A stretch of DNA of 64,000 nt from Fibrobacter sp. UWEL (GCF_900142535.1 NZ_FRBE01000004.1:62001-126000), one strand, 5' to 3'. Counted from the stretch's first letter, positions 1-8,143 are shown. A program made the numbers and translations. Notes: a model not told the origin generated them from the sequence alone.

Positions 1-254
1 TCGAACACTGCCCAGCGAACGCCTTCCTTGTATTCCACGCCCAAGGTGGGAACCTTGTTGGCCTTGAATTCCTTGTGGAGTTCGTTAAGGATAGCCTGCA
101 TCTGGGCTTCGCTTTCGCAAGTGGCGACCAGGAAGTAGTCGGTCACGTCCTTGATTCCGCGAAGGTCGATGAGTTGCACGTCCTGAGCGCGCAGTTCAAA
201 AAGAATGCTTGCGCCCAACTGGATGGATTCCGGCAGGTCATTTCTAGTTGTCAT
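1..254 (-). CDS. rsfS: Ribosomal silencing factor RsfS (Iojap family), 3' end outside the window
   Basis: The translation from the ATG at 254 reads MTTRNDLPESIQLGASILFE and continues with the RsfS signature DLRGIKDVTDYFLVATCES, then a GVEYKEGVRWAVF segment before the window edge. RsfS binds ribosomal protein uL14 and blocks subunit joining when nutrients are short (family knowledge). About 84 residues are visible and the rest lies beyond position 1. The start codon follows the stop of the LytR_C gene by one base, so the two are probably translationally coupled and co-transcribed with the minus-strand genes upstream. Confidence 0.9.
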   Translation of the reverse strand, partial: MTTRNDLPESIQLGASILFELRAQDVQLIDLRGIKDVTDYFLVATCESEAQMQAILNELHKEFKANKVPTLGVEYKEGVRWAVF

Positions 255-255
255 T

Positions 256-648
256 TTATTTTCCCTCTTCGGGTTCGATGATTTGTTTAAAGTCTTTTCC
301 AATGTATACGGCTGCGTCTACCACAGCATGGTCGCTCAACACCACCAGAACGTTCTTCGTCTTAAGGGTCTTTGCAAGTGCTTGCGCACCTTCCCATTCG
401 GGGTTTCTAAGAACGATGATGGTTTCCTCGTAATTCTGCAGCACATCGTTTCGGGAACTGACCACGTCGAATCCGTTCTCTCTCAGGAAGGTTCGCATGG
501 TGGAAGCGGCACCTTGAATACCGCAGCTGTTTAAGAGTTCCACGTCGCCCTTGTAGGTACGGACAATCTGAGGCTTGGGGGCTTCTTCCCGAACCTCTTC
601 ACATCCCAACAGCAGGGCGCAGAATACTAGGCAAGCAATAAGTCGCAT
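256..648 (-). CDS. Small lipoprotein with LytR C-terminal (LytR_C) domain
   Basis: A 130-residue protein. It starts with a lipoprotein signal (MRLIACLVFCALLLGC, Cys16). Residues about 35-122 fit the LytR_C fold: VELLNSCGIQGAAS, then a GFDVVSSRN strand, YEETIIVLR and a final AAVYIGKDF. The LytR_C domain is found alone or at the end of LytR-CpsA-Psr proteins, and its exact role is unknown. The ATG directly follows the stop of the upstream gene, and its own stop lies one base before rsfS. Genes of this type are often next to rsfS, so the pairing supports the call. Function remains open. Confidence 0.75.
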   Translation of the reverse strand: MRLIACLVFCALLLGCEEVREEAPKPQIVRTYKGDVELLNSCGIQGAASTMRTFLRENGFDVVSSRNDVLQNYEETIIVLRNPEWEGAQALAKTLKTKNVLVVLSDHAVVDAAVYIGKDFKQIIEPEEGK

Positions 649-1242
649 CTATCTGCAAAAGATAGAATATCTATAGGGATTGCAGTAGAGTGCGGACGGC
701 CCGTAGGCTTTTACAGCGTCCCGTTCATTCACGAACATCAGGCGCAGATAGGTATTTTCGCTAGGTTTATACTCCAGAGCCACGTCGGGAAGGACAAATC
801 CTACACGCCCCTGTCGCACATCCTCCTTGGCAACGGGGACATCCGAGCGGAAGTTGGCGTAAAGCGGCATCCATAACCCTAGATCTGCGTACAGATGCAG
901 GTTGGGCGTAAACTCGTAATCCACATGAGCCATGTAGCTCTGGTGGGCAAATGTGCCAAAGCTGCCGCCTACGAAACTCAACGAATAGGTATAACCCACC
1001 TTTAGGGCGTCGTCGAATGAGGGGCCCTTGCGCACAAGACGGCTAGGCGGAAAGTTCTCCCGATTCCAGGGTGTTCCATCCTGAACGGCAACGTAAACCG
1101 TATCGCGGATCGTGTCCAGGGCTGCTTCTGTTGACGCTTCTTCCTTAACGTCTTTCGGTTTTACGGGCAAAACCTGCTGGGCATGGACTAGCCCCGCAGT
1201 TATGCAAGCGCACGTAATAAAGAAAAACGTAGAGAATTTCAT
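649..1242 (-). CDS. Secreted protein of unknown function, possible outer-membrane barrel
   Basis: I do not recognise the family. The likely start is the ATG at 1242, preceded by GGAGC, giving a classic signal peptide (MKFSTFFFITCACITAGLVHA) and a 197-residue product; the open frame extends upstream to 1296 without support. After the signal come a short charged linker and a C-terminal half of alternating aromatic/polar strands (VGYTYSLSFVGGSFGTF, YMAHVDYEFTPNLHLYADLG, VALEYKPSENTYLRLMFV) ending YSIFCR. Such strands suit a small beta-barrel, but this is inference. The stop TAG abuts the ATG of the LytR_C gene. Confidence 0.6.
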   Translation of the reverse strand: MKFSTFFFITCACITAGLVHAQQVLPVKPKDVKEEASTEAALDTIRDTVYVAVQDGTPWNRENFPPSRLVRKGPSFDDALKVGYTYSLSFVGGSFGTFAHQSYMAHVDYEFTPNLHLYADLGLWMPLYANFRSDVPVAKEDVRQGRVGFVLPDVALEYKPSENTYLRLMFVNERDAVKAYGPSALYCNPYRYSIFCR

Positions 1243-1257
1243 GCTCCGAATATAGCA

Positions 1258-1283
1258 AAAGCGAGTCCGGGACTCGCTTTCCA
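1258..1283 (-). terminator. Hairpin between panD and the next minus-strand gene
   Basis: Arms AAAGCGAGTCC (1258-1268) and GGACTCGCTTT (1270-1280) are perfect reverse complements with one central base. Read on the minus strand the hairpin runs into TTTTGC, so it can act as an intrinsic terminator after panD, possibly partial because the next gene starts at 1242. Confidence 0.6.
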
Positions 1284-1329
1284 AACGTTGAATCATGTCT
1301 GGGACTTTCGTCTAAAATCGCTTGGGTTC

Positions 1330-1677
1330 TTAGACGATTTCGTTCTTTTCGTTAACGTGAACGACGGTAGGCTGCCAGGTCTTTGCTTCTTCAGGAGACA
1401 TGGTTGCGTATGCCACAATAATCACTAGGTCGCCGGGCTGTACCAGTCGGGCGGCAGCGCCATTCAGGCAAATCATGCCGGACTTTGCAGGACCTTCAAT
1501 CACGTAAGTATCCAGACGGGAACCGTTGTTCACGTCTAGAACGCCAACCTTTTCGTAGGGAAGGAGGCCTGCGGCATCCATCAGATCGCGGGCAATAGTG
1601 ATAGAACCCTGATAATTCAGGTTTGCATCAGTTACCGTCGCGCGGTGAATCTTACATTTGAGGAGTTCAAGCTGCAT
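1330..1677 (-). CDS. panD: Aspartate 1-decarboxylase
   Basis: A 115-residue protein of normal PanD length. PanD makes beta-alanine from L-aspartate for pantothenate and coenzyme A. The proenzyme cleaves itself between Gly24 and Ser25 to form the pyruvoyl cofactor, and the YQGSIT motif is intact. Other family features are the [16 protein letters not shown] start, Tyr/Arg-bearing [11 protein letters not shown], and [20 protein letters not shown]. It lies 16 bp downstream of the 1694-2467 gene on the same strand. coaX, a later CoA-pathway gene, is in this window at 20.7 kb. Confidence 0.96.
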   Translation of the reverse strand: MQLELLKCKIHRATVTDANLNYQGSITIARDLMDAAGLLPYEKVGVLDVNNGSRLDTYVIEGPAKSGMICLNGAAARLVQPGDLVIIVAYATMSPEEAKTWQPTVVHVNEKNEIV

Positions 1678-1693
1678 GATTTCTTAAACTAAG

Positions 1694-2467
1694 TTAGAAC
1701 TTAATGTTAAGGAATCCTGCAACGCCCATACCAGCACTCTGCTGTGCCGGAGTCGGGATGATGCCGTAGCTAAAGCGGTTTGCATCAGGATTGCTGTCCC
1801 ACTGAGTGCTGAAGAATGCGTCAGCAAAGGACCAGACATGAGCGCCTGCAACGAAGAGCAGGCCGTACCACCAGGCAGAATTCTTTTCTGCTGCCAGATA
1901 GATAGTAGCGCCGATGGAAACAACTTCCAGAGCGTCCATCCAGATAGCCTTCATGGACTGATCGGTCTTCCACTGATAGAGGGAAGGAACCAGAAGGGAA
2001 AGGTAAGCATAACCCTGGTTACCTGCGCGATTACGATAGGAACGGTCGATGTCTGCATCTTCCATACCGCCGGTGCGCTGGTTGAGCCATTCTTCTTCGG
2101 AAACACCCAGCTTTTCCCAGGGATGCTGCATGTATTCGGAAGGACGAACGCCCATTTCAACGAGCTGGGTCAACTTGTCGCGAGAAATACCTTCTTCCTT
2201 GGCCTGCTGGAATTCCCACTGGGAAAGACCAATTTCTTCGTAATTGAAGCCGGCCCATTCGTCATTTGCTGCAGTTGCAGTACCGACGGTCTTTTCTTCG
2301 GAAGGTTCAGAAGATTCAGAAACATCTTCTGCGTATTCGGTTGTTTCGCTGGATTCGGTGGTGCCGTAATCGTAAGATTCAGAGGAAGACTCTTCGTCGT
2401 CAAACTGTGCAAAAGCGAGAGTACCGCAAAGAAGCACTGCGCTGACTGTCTTACACCAATTTAACAT
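1694..2467 (-). CDS. Secreted/inner-membrane protein of unknown function with acidic Ser/Glu-rich linker
   Basis: A 257-residue protein that I do not recognise. It has an N-terminal signal (ending near TLAFAQ, residue 21), then a low-complexity acidic stretch rich in Ser, Glu, Tyr and Thr (residues about 23-65), then a helical middle (FNYEEIGLSQWEFQQAKEEG). The C-terminal half has two hydrophobic segments (AIWMDALEVVSIGATIYLAA and WYGLLFVAGAHVWSFADAFF) and ends GVAGFLNIKF. The two segments plus the final beta-like strand suggest an envelope protein. It is the first gene of the minus-strand run to rsfS and starts about 20 bp after tRNA-Leu. Confidence 0.6.
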   Translation of the reverse strand: MLNWCKTVSAVLLCGTLAFAQFDDEESSSESYDYGTTESSETTEYAEDVSESSEPSEEKTVGTATAANDEWAGFNYEEIGLSQWEFQQAKEEGISRDKLTQLVEMGVRPSEYMQHPWEKLGVSEEEWLNQRTGGMEDADIDRSYRNRAGNQGYAYLSLLVPSLYQWKTDQSMKAIWMDALEVVSIGATIYLAAEKNSAWWYGLLFVAGAHVWSFADAFFSTQWDSNPDANRFSYGIIPTPAQQSAGMGVAGFLNIKF

Positions 2468-2487
2468 TTACGACCTCATCCTTTTAG

Positions 2488-2571
2488 TGCCGGGGGAGGG
2501 AATCGAACCCTCACACTCTCACGAGTATCGGATTTTGAGTCCGACGCGTCTACCAATTTCACCACCCCGGC
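2488..2571 (-). tRNA. tRNA-Leu (anticodon CAA)
   Basis: On the minus strand GCCGGGG (5') pairs with CCCCGGC (3'), followed by discriminator A. The anticodon stem TCGGA/TCCGA encloses the loop CTCAAAA, giving anticodon CAA (codon UUG). A long variable arm (ACTCGTGAGAGT) and the T-arm GGGTTCGATTCCC fit a class II leucine tRNA of 84 nt. CCA is not encoded. Upstream on the minus strand is a TATATT element (about 2587-2592). Confidence 0.96.
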
Positions 2572-2647
2572 AGGGTTGAACTAAATATAGAACACTTTAT
2601 AATTTTTTTGGAGGGCGAGATCCGAAAAAATGGCTTTTTTCTGTAAA

Positions 2648-3595
2648 TTATTTCTTAAGAAGTGGCTGAAATTCCACATTTAGGGGCTGAAGTGCCTTTT
2701 CTCCGAAGGCATTTGCTTCTTCCCTGGTGGAAAAATGACCGGTTTGTACCAGATAGAGGGTTCTTTCCCCACGGGGCATCTCTACGATGGTGCTGGAAAT
2801 CTTCTGTTTCTTAAGGTTTGTGACCAAGAGGTTGGCGTTTTCACGTACTCCAAAGGCTCCAAGCTGTAAAATCCAGTATTCTTCTGCCGGTTTGGCGGCT
2901 TCAGGAGCGGCAGAAGCCGGTACTGCGGGGGCAGAAACGGTTGCGGCGACTGGAGTGGCTGGTGTTGCAGGGGCTGCGACGGGTTCTGCGGGTTTTGTTT
3001 CTACAGGCTTTGCTTCTACGGGAGCAGGTTTCACTTCTGCGGGCTTCACTTCGGCCTGCTTTACTTCTGCAGGTTTAGTTTCAGCGGGCTTGGGAGCTTC
3101 TGCAGCAGGATGCTTCAGGCTTTCGCAGCGTTCGGAGAGCTCGTCGGACTTGGTTCTGGAAAGGACTGCAGAACAGACCTTCTGGAGCACCAGGCTCTGG
3201 TTGGGTCTGGATGTTTCAATAGCGTGAATCAGTTCTTCGGCTGCGCGATCGTACTTGCCCAGGTACAGCATGAACTGAGCTCGGGTCATGACCAGGTCGG
3301 CGTAGTTTTCGTGCTGAGGGCTGGTTACGTTAATAAGACTGTCCAGTCGGGTTCCTGCTTTCTTGAAGGATTTGGCGTCGCCTACCTGAGACAAGGCGAG
3401 CACTCCCCACAGGTTACAACTCACTTGCGTTTCCTTGGGCTGGCTGGGACAAACCTTTTCGTAGGCGGCCGCGGCTTCTTTCCAGTTGCCGCCGACATAT
3501 GCCTTCTGGGCATCAGCCAAGGTAACGGGAGCGGTCGTCTGGGCGAAAGCCCCTACTGCAATAGTCAAAACAGATAAAATAACAGAGAATTTCAT
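2648..3595 (-). CDS. Secreted SPOR-domain protein with Lys-Pro-Ala-Glu repeat linker
   Basis: A 315-residue protein. A signal peptide (MKFSVILSVLTIAVGAFAQ) is followed by a helical, TPR-like region (residues about 25-170; AYVGGNWKEAAAAYEKVCPS, YLGKYDRAAEELIHAIET). A low-complexity linker of KPAEVKPAE units follows (about 172-240). The C-terminal SPOR domain (about 240-312) has YWILQLGAFGVRENANLLV and LYLVQTGHFSTREEANAF. SPOR domains bind denuded septal peptidoglycan, so a periplasmic, division-linked role is likely. No Shine-Dalgarno is visible, because a heptanucleotide array ends two bases before the ATG. Confidence 0.8.
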   Translation of the reverse strand: MKFSVILSVLTIAVGAFAQTTAPVTLADAQKAYVGGNWKEAAAAYEKVCPSQPKETQVSCNLWGVLALSQVGDAKSFKKAGTRLDSLINVTSPQHENYADLVMTRAQFMLYLGKYDRAAEELIHAIETSRPNQSLVLQKVCSAVLSRTKSDELSERCESLKHPAAEAPKPAETKPAEVKQAEVKPAEVKPAPVEAKPVETKPAEPVAAPATPATPVAATVSAPAVPASAAPEAAKPAEEYWILQLGAFGVRENANLLVTNLKKQKISSTIVEMPRGERTLYLVQTGHFSTREEANAFGEKALQPLNVEFQPLLKK

Positions 3596-3597
3596 GG

Positions 3598-3632
3598 TTA
3601 ACTTTTAACTGTTCATTGTTAATTATTCATTG
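3598..3632. repeat. Heptanucleotide array (5 units) between miaB and the SPOR gene
   Basis: Five contiguous 7-mers on the plus strand: TTAACTT, TTAACTG, TTCATTG, TTAATTA, TTCATTG. The array begins two bases from the SPOR gene start codon and runs through the miaB stop codon (3623-3625), supplying the last codons of MiaB. Similar arrays lie at 19793, 45143 and 49335. Confidence 0.8.
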
Positions 3633-4948
3633 ACCAGTGTTCCGCGCAAGGTCCAGCCGCGGATGTCGTCAATTTTTACCTTCACGTAATCGCCGGGCTT
3701 GATGATGCGACCTTCGGGCTTGAAGATTACCTTCTTGAAGTTGTCGGTCTTGCCCATGAGCTCGCCAGCGTCGCGGCTGGAGCTGCCTTCTACCAGCAAG
3801 GTTTCGGTACGGCCCAGCATAAGTTCGTTGCGCTTCTTGGTAATGGAGTTCTGTAATTCCACCAAGCGACTGTGGCGTGCGGACTTTTCTTCTTCCGTCA
3901 GGGTTTCCGTTTCCTTGTAGGATTCGGTTCCCTTACGGGGACTGTAGATAAACATGTAGGCGCTGTCGAACTGGCAGGCCTCAAATGCCTTCATGGTATC
4001 TTCAAAGTCTGCGTCGGTTTCACCAACAAAACCGCAGATTACGTCCGTAGAAATGCCGTACAGCGGGTCCTTGCTGCGAAGCTGCTCGATGACGCTCATG
4101 TACTGTTCCATGTTGTGCTGGCGACGCATCTTCTTCAGCATAGCGTCGCTTCCGCTCTGGATAGGAATGTGGGCGTAATGACAAACCTTGGGATTGTTCA
4201 GCAGAACGTCGATGAGCTCGTTGGTATAGTGCCTGGGGTGAGGGCTGGTAAAGCGAATGCGTTCAATGCCGCCAATCTCAGACACGCGTGTGAGCAGATC
4301 TGCAAAATTGTTGTCGCCGTTCTTGTAGGCGTTCACCGTCTGACCCAGCAGCATTACTTCCGTAATGCCCTTGTCTGCAGCCTTCTGGACTTCGGCCAGA
4401 ACGTCGTTCATGTCGCGGTACTTTTCAGGGCCACGCAGGTAAGGCACGATGCAGTAGCTGCAGCGCTTGTTGCATCCACGCTGGATGGTAACGAAGGTAC
4501 TAAAGTCGTGCTTCACCTTGGCGTAATCGCCCACGTAGTTCTGGGAAATATCTTCGTCCAGGAACATGCGGTGATGGGTCTTGTGCAGCGGGCTTTCGGG
4601 GCCTGCCAACAGCAACTCGGGAATATTCTTGTACTGGTCCGGGCCTACCACGTAGTTCACGACCTTCAGTCGCTTCAGAATTTCCGGACCGCGGTTCTTG
4701 GCCATGCAGCCGCAAACAACCACCTTCAAGTCAGGATTGGCTTTTTTCAGCTTGCGGTACTTGCTGATGTTGGCGAAGGCGGTGTCTTCAGCCTTCTCGC
4801 GAACGGAGCAGGTGTTGACGATAATGAAATCGGCTTCCTGGATGTCACCGGTTTCCATGCAGCCTTCCATGTCCAGCTTCTGGGCAATGAGGGCCGAGTC
4901 GTATTCGTTCATCTGGCAGCCGTAAGTGGCCAAGTAATATTTTTTCAT
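3623..4948 (-). CDS. miaB: tRNA-2-methylthio-N6-dimethylallyladenosine synthase MiaB
   Basis: A 441-residue radical-SAM methylthiotransferase of normal length. The UPF0004 domain (residues 1-115) has the three conserved cysteines in ATYGCQMNEYDS, VNTCSVREKAED and VVCGCMAKN. The radical-SAM motif is in RGCNKRCSYCIVPYLRG, and a C-terminal TRAM domain covers about 375-441 (GRTETLLVEGSS ... YVKVKIDDIRGWTLRGTLV). It adds the 2-methylthio group to i6A37 of tRNAs reading UNN codons. The motif TATCTTTG sits 8 bp before the ATG on the same strand, implying a very short leader. Confidence 0.96.
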   Translation of the reverse strand: MKKYYLATYGCQMNEYDSALIAQKLDMEGCMETGDIQEADFIIVNTCSVREKAEDTAFANISKYRKLKKANPDLKVVVCGCMAKNRGPEILKRLKVVNYVVGPDQYKNIPELLLAGPESPLHKTHHRMFLDEDISQNYVGDYAKVKHDFSTFVTIQRGCNKRCSYCIVPYLRGPEKYRDMNDVLAEVQKAADKGITEVMLLGQTVNAYKNGDNNFADLLTRVSEIGGIERIRFTSPHPRHYTNELIDVLLNNPKVCHYAHIPIQSGSDAMLKKMRRQHNMEQYMSVIEQLRSKDPLYGISTDVICGFVGETDADFEDTMKAFEACQFDSAYMFIYSPRKGTESYKETETLTEEEKSARHSRLVELQNSITKKRNELMLGRTETLLVEGSSSRDAGELMGKTDNFKKVIFKPEGRIIKPGDYVKVKIDDIRGWTLRGTLVNE

Positions 4949-4956
4949 AGCGGGTG

Positions 4957-4964
4957 CAAAGATA
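4957..4964 (-). promoter_or_regulatory. TATCTTTG -10-like element for miaB
   Basis: The minus strand reads TATCTTTG eight bases upstream of the miaB ATG. The motif fits the TAnnTTTG -7 box known from Bacteroidetes and recurs before several genes here. No clear -35 was seen. Confidence 0.45.
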
Positions 4965-4989
4965 GAAAAACAAAAATGTAAAAGTTTGT

Positions 4990-4997
4990 TATCTTTG
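4990..4997 (+). promoter_or_regulatory. TATCTTTG -10-like element for the 5018 gene
   Basis: TATCTTTG lies 20 bases before the ATG at 5018, back-to-back with the miaB element (26 bp apart), so this short gap appears to be a divergent promoter. GAGG (about 5003-5006) may serve as ribosome binding site. Confidence 0.45.
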
Positions 4998-5017
4998 ACG
5001 CCGAGGTTAGTTTTTTT

Positions 5018-7726
5018 ATGGCGAAGCGTTTGAAGTTCTTGTATCCTTTTTTGACGTGGGTAGGGTGCCTAATGATGGCTACCGCCTGCGACAGTGGTTC
5101 TGATGCTACTGTCTCAGGTTCTCCCGTTGATATTGAGGATAGCGCCATTGAGGGAATGCTTCGTGTTCATTCTGCAGGTGGATTCGCCATGCTGGGGACC
5201 GACAAGAAGGCTAAGGCCATGGAACGTCCCCAAATGCGGGTGAAATTTGACTATGATTATTCTATAGGACGTTCTGAGGTTACCTGCGGTGAGTTTTTAG
5301 AACTTCAGAAGGATCGTCATTTCGATTTGAAATGTGAAAATGATTCTCTTCCCGTTGCCGATGTAACTTATTATGATGCAGTTCTTTTTGCGAATGCCAA
5401 AAGCAAGAGCCTGAAAAAGGACACCGCCTATACATACTCGTCAGCCTCCTTTGACAATGAAGGTCGCTGCACGAATCTGGAAGGCTTTGTTTATCATCCG
5501 GAAGTAGAGGGTGTTCGCCTGCCTACAGAAGCGGAATGGACCCTGGTGGCAAACAAGGTCTGGGATCCTATAAATAGCTGGAATGCGGAAAATTCCGATT
5601 ACAAGGTCCATCAGGTTTGCTCTATGGATTTGGGCTCCGACGGCATTTGTGATATGGCGGGCAACGTCATGGAATGGGTGAATGACTGGCTGGGCAATTT
5701 TGCAGATACTACCATTATCAATTATGCGGGTGCTCCCGATGGAGGCAACCTTAGGCAACGTGTCCTGAAGGGGGGCAGCTATCGCGATGCTGCAAAGGAC
5801 ATGAAACTTTATAGCCGTGGTGATGTCTATACGGTAACCTCTGAAACCCATAAGGAATATATCGGCTTCCGTCTGGCTTACGGCGCCATTCCCGATGCTC
5901 AATGGATGGACAATCGTGGGGATGCGTCTTCTAGCAGAGTGATCCCTCTGGCAAGTCCTCTTGCGATTCGTAACATGACGGGAACGTACCAGGCTAAAAT
6001 CGTCTTCCGTAATGAGGAAACGGGAAACCTGGACGTGGTTGATTTTTCCTCTGGGGTGGCTTCCGTTTTTGAAATTCGCGATACCCTCGCTGTGTACCAT
6101 CCGGTTATTTCTCCCGATGGAAAGAAGGTGGCGTTTAGTACGGGAACGGAAGGCGTTTCTGGAACATCGTCTCTTTATGTCCGCAACTTGAATTCCACGG
6201 GATCAAACCTGGTAAAGCTGGATGTTCCCTCTGCGGCGATTCCCCGTTGGATGGTTTACATGGGGGATACCTCCATCGTGTACGTTACCGATGCAGGAAA
6301 CAATGAGGATACCCAAGCTTTTTTGAAACAGTCCACCTGGCGAGTTCGCTTTAAGGATGGAAAATTTGGAACGCCTTATAAAATACTTGATGGAGCTTAT
6401 CACAGCGGGGTCGATGTCCTTGGGTCCTTTGGTATATCGGGTGCAAGAAAACTCCGTGCCCATGTTTCTGGAATCGATACCGTTTGGTTCAATGGGGATC
6501 AGGCCTGTAATGCATCTCTTTCTAAGGATGGTTCCAAGAAAACTCTATTCCTGGATTTTGGAAGCAAAAAGCGAGACGGCTATGAAGGCGAATCCTACGG
6601 TGTTCACGAACGCATCCTGATGGTGGATAGCTTGGGCAATCTTGTGGATGAATATCCTTCTCCGGAAAATTATGCCTTTGACCATACGGAATGGGTTTCG
6701 GATCATCTAGTGATTGCTAGCCTCACTGCAAATAATGGCGCCCACGAAAAAATCGTAATGGTCAACACCCAGGATTCTTCCGTGACTGAACTTGTGGAAG
6801 GAAATGAACTTTGGCATCCTGATTTCTGGTTTAAAAGCCAGGGGGATTCGGATGATGAATTGCTGGACTTCGATAGCGCGGGCGTCTACTATTCCGCTGG
6901 CATTCCGTTCTCTGGTCTGGATTTGAGAGTCAAGATGGAAGACTTCTGGACGAATAAGGACGAAGCTACTGTGGTCGCTCTTGGAAGCTCCAGAGTGATG
7001 TTTGGCCTGAATGAGAAGGCTTTTGAATCTGGAGTCCTTGTGAACATGGGGTACTCTTCCGGTGATTTCTCCGGAATGAATTTCCTCTTTAGAAACTACG
7101 TTCTGAACCATACTGATGCGAAGTTTGTTGTGGTGGAATTTTCTCCGGATTTCATGATTACGGATGATAACACCAGCTGGAATTTAATTTATCTGAGATC
7201 TCCTGGATTTCTGTATGATCAACACCATAATTTCTGGCCTGATGGGGTAAGTAATGCGTTCGTGACTGCGGTGAAGGATTCCTACAAACCGACAGACTCC
7301 TTGTCCTTACCCTACACCTACGATGAAATTCTATTGCCTACCGAAGGATGGGGCAGTCCTTTGATTTACCGTGATTCCAATGAAGTGGAGAAAACCTATA
7401 AGGAAAGCATTCTCGCCAATTTGGAAACCCTTCGTAATATGTGTAAACTGGCTAAGGAAAGGGATATTCGTCTTATCGCCCTCATTCCACCCCTAAATCC
7501 AAAGTACAGAGAAACGGGGGCTTTCGGTCTTTATGGAATCAGTAGGTCTTCTGCATTGGCCTTGATCGACTCTGTTAAGCAAATGGATCTTGTCTTGATG
7601 GATGAAAACAAGATGGGATACCATGACTACGGTAGCAACATGGCTTACAATACGGACCACCTTTCCAAAAATGGTGCAGCCCAGCTCACCCGTCGCCTAG
7701 ATTCCCTGATCCGTACATTAAAGTAG
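5018..7726 (+). CDS. Large lipoprotein: FGE-like domain, beta-propeller and SGNH-like C-terminus (TIGR02171-type family)
   Basis: A 902-residue protein. The lipobox is at Cys24 (LMMATAC). Residues about 45-290 match the formylglycine-generating-enzyme-like (SUMF1) fold: SIGRSEVTCGEFLEL, VRLPTEAEWTLVA, DMAGNVMEWVNDW, VLKGGSYRDA and IGFRLAYG. Residues about 320-600 show TolB/WD-like strands (HPVISPDGKKVAFST). The C-terminal 270 residues look like an SGNH hydrolase/acyltransferase: VALGSSRVMFG near residue 658 and TDHLSKNGAAQL near 881 match the nucleophile block and the Asp-x-x-His block. Length and lipoprotein signal agree with the Fibrobacter paralogous family TIGR02171 as I recall it. Function is unknown, and no sulfatase is nearby. 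Confidence 0.75.
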   Translation: MAKRLKFLYPFLTWVGCLMMATACDSGSDATVSGSPVDIEDSAIEGMLRVHSAGGFAMLGTDKKAKAMERPQMRVKFDYDYSIGRSEVTCGEFLELQKDRHFDLKCENDSLPVADVTYYDAVLFANAKSKSLKKDTAYTYSSASFDNEGRCTNLEGFVYHPEVEGVRLPTEAEWTLVANKVWDPINSWNAENSDYKVHQVCSMDLGSDGICDMAGNVMEWVNDWLGNFADTTIINYAGAPDGGNLRQRVLKGGSYRDAAKDMKLYSRGDVYTVTSETHKEYIGFRLAYGAIPDAQWMDNRGDASSSRVIPLASPLAIRNMTGTYQAKIVFRNEETGNLDVVDFSSGVASVFEIRDTLAVYHPVISPDGKKVAFSTGTEGVSGTSSLYVRNLNSTGSNLVKLDVPSAAIPRWMVYMGDTSIVYVTDAGNNEDTQAFLKQSTWRVRFKDGKFGTPYKILDGAYHSGVDVLGSFGISGARKLRAHVSGIDTVWFNGDQACNASLSKDGSKKTLFLDFGSKKRDGYEGESYGVHERILMVDSLGNLVDEYPSPENYAFDHTEWVSDHLVIASLTANNGAHEKIVMVNTQDSSVTELVEGNELWHPDFWFKSQGDSDDELLDFDSAGVYYSAGIPFSGLDLRVKMEDFWTNKDEATVVALGSSRVMFGLNEKAFESGVLVNMGYSSGDFSGMNFLFRNYVLNHTDAKFVVVEFSPDFMITDDNTSWNLIYLRSPGFLYDQHHNFWPDGVSNAFVTAVKDSYKPTDSLSLPYTYDEILLPTEGWGSPLIYRDSNEVEKTYKESILANLETLRNMCKLAKERDIRLIALIPPLNPKYRETGAFGLYGISRSSALALIDSVKQMDLVLMDENKMGYHDYGSNMAYNTDHLSKNGAAQLTRRLDSLIRTLK

Positions 7727-7759
7727 CTTTAAACAATTTCTGAAAAAATTACAAACCTC

Positions 7760-7788
7760 TTGCGTTTCTAAAAAATCTTATGTATATT
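7760..7788 (+). promoter_or_regulatory. Promoter of the higBA pair
   Basis: TTGCGT (7760-7765), a 17-bp spacer and TATATT (7783-7788) make a good housekeeping-type promoter. It ends 29 bases before the proposed higB start. The flanks are AT-rich. Confidence 0.6.
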
Positions 7789-7817
7789 TAAGAAAAATTA
7801 GTAACGTGGAGGGTTTC

Positions 7818-8132
7818 TTGAAAATTTTGTTTGCCGATAGAGAATTGGAATTGTGTGCAACCAGCAAGTCTGTGGCGTTGAAAACCATGGGTAAGGTAAG
7901 GGCGAATCTATACCTTAAAAGAATTAGAACGATGATGTCTGTTGATAACTTTGAACAGTTGAAATGCTATTCAGGCAACTTTCATGAATTGGTTGGAAAT
8001 CGCAAGGGTCAATGGGCCTGCAATTTGGATCAACCTTATCGTTTGGTTTCAAAAGGTGCAGAACCAAATGAAACGGTTCTTTGGAAAAATGTATCTGAGG
8101 CTACTGTTCTTGAAATTGTGGATTACCATTAG
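7818..8132 (+). CDS. higB: HigB-type (RelE/ParE superfamily) toxin
   Basis: The start is placed at TTG 7818 because GGAGGG (7808-7813) is a strong ribosome binding site just before it. A GTG at 7806 in the same frame would swallow that site and has nothing upstream. The 104-residue product begins MKILFADRELELC, like other plasmid-maintenance 'killer' proteins. It has the family layout: KVRANLYLKRIRTMMSVDNFEQL, FHELVGNRKGQWACNLDQPYRLV and a final ATVLEIVDYH. HigB toxins are ribosome-dependent mRNA endonucleases. The gene precedes its antitoxin by 11 bp, the toxin-first order typical of higBA. Confidence 0.85.
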   Translation: MKILFADRELELCATSKSVALKTMGKVRANLYLKRIRTMMSVDNFEQLKCYSGNFHELVGNRKGQWACNLDQPYRLVSKGAEPNETVLWKNVSEATVLEIVDYH

Positions 8133-8143
8133 GGAGGCGTTTT

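Noticed and set aside
7806-7817. GTG 7806 as the toxin start
   Set aside because: The strong GGAGGG lies inside that extension and fits TTG 7818 instead.
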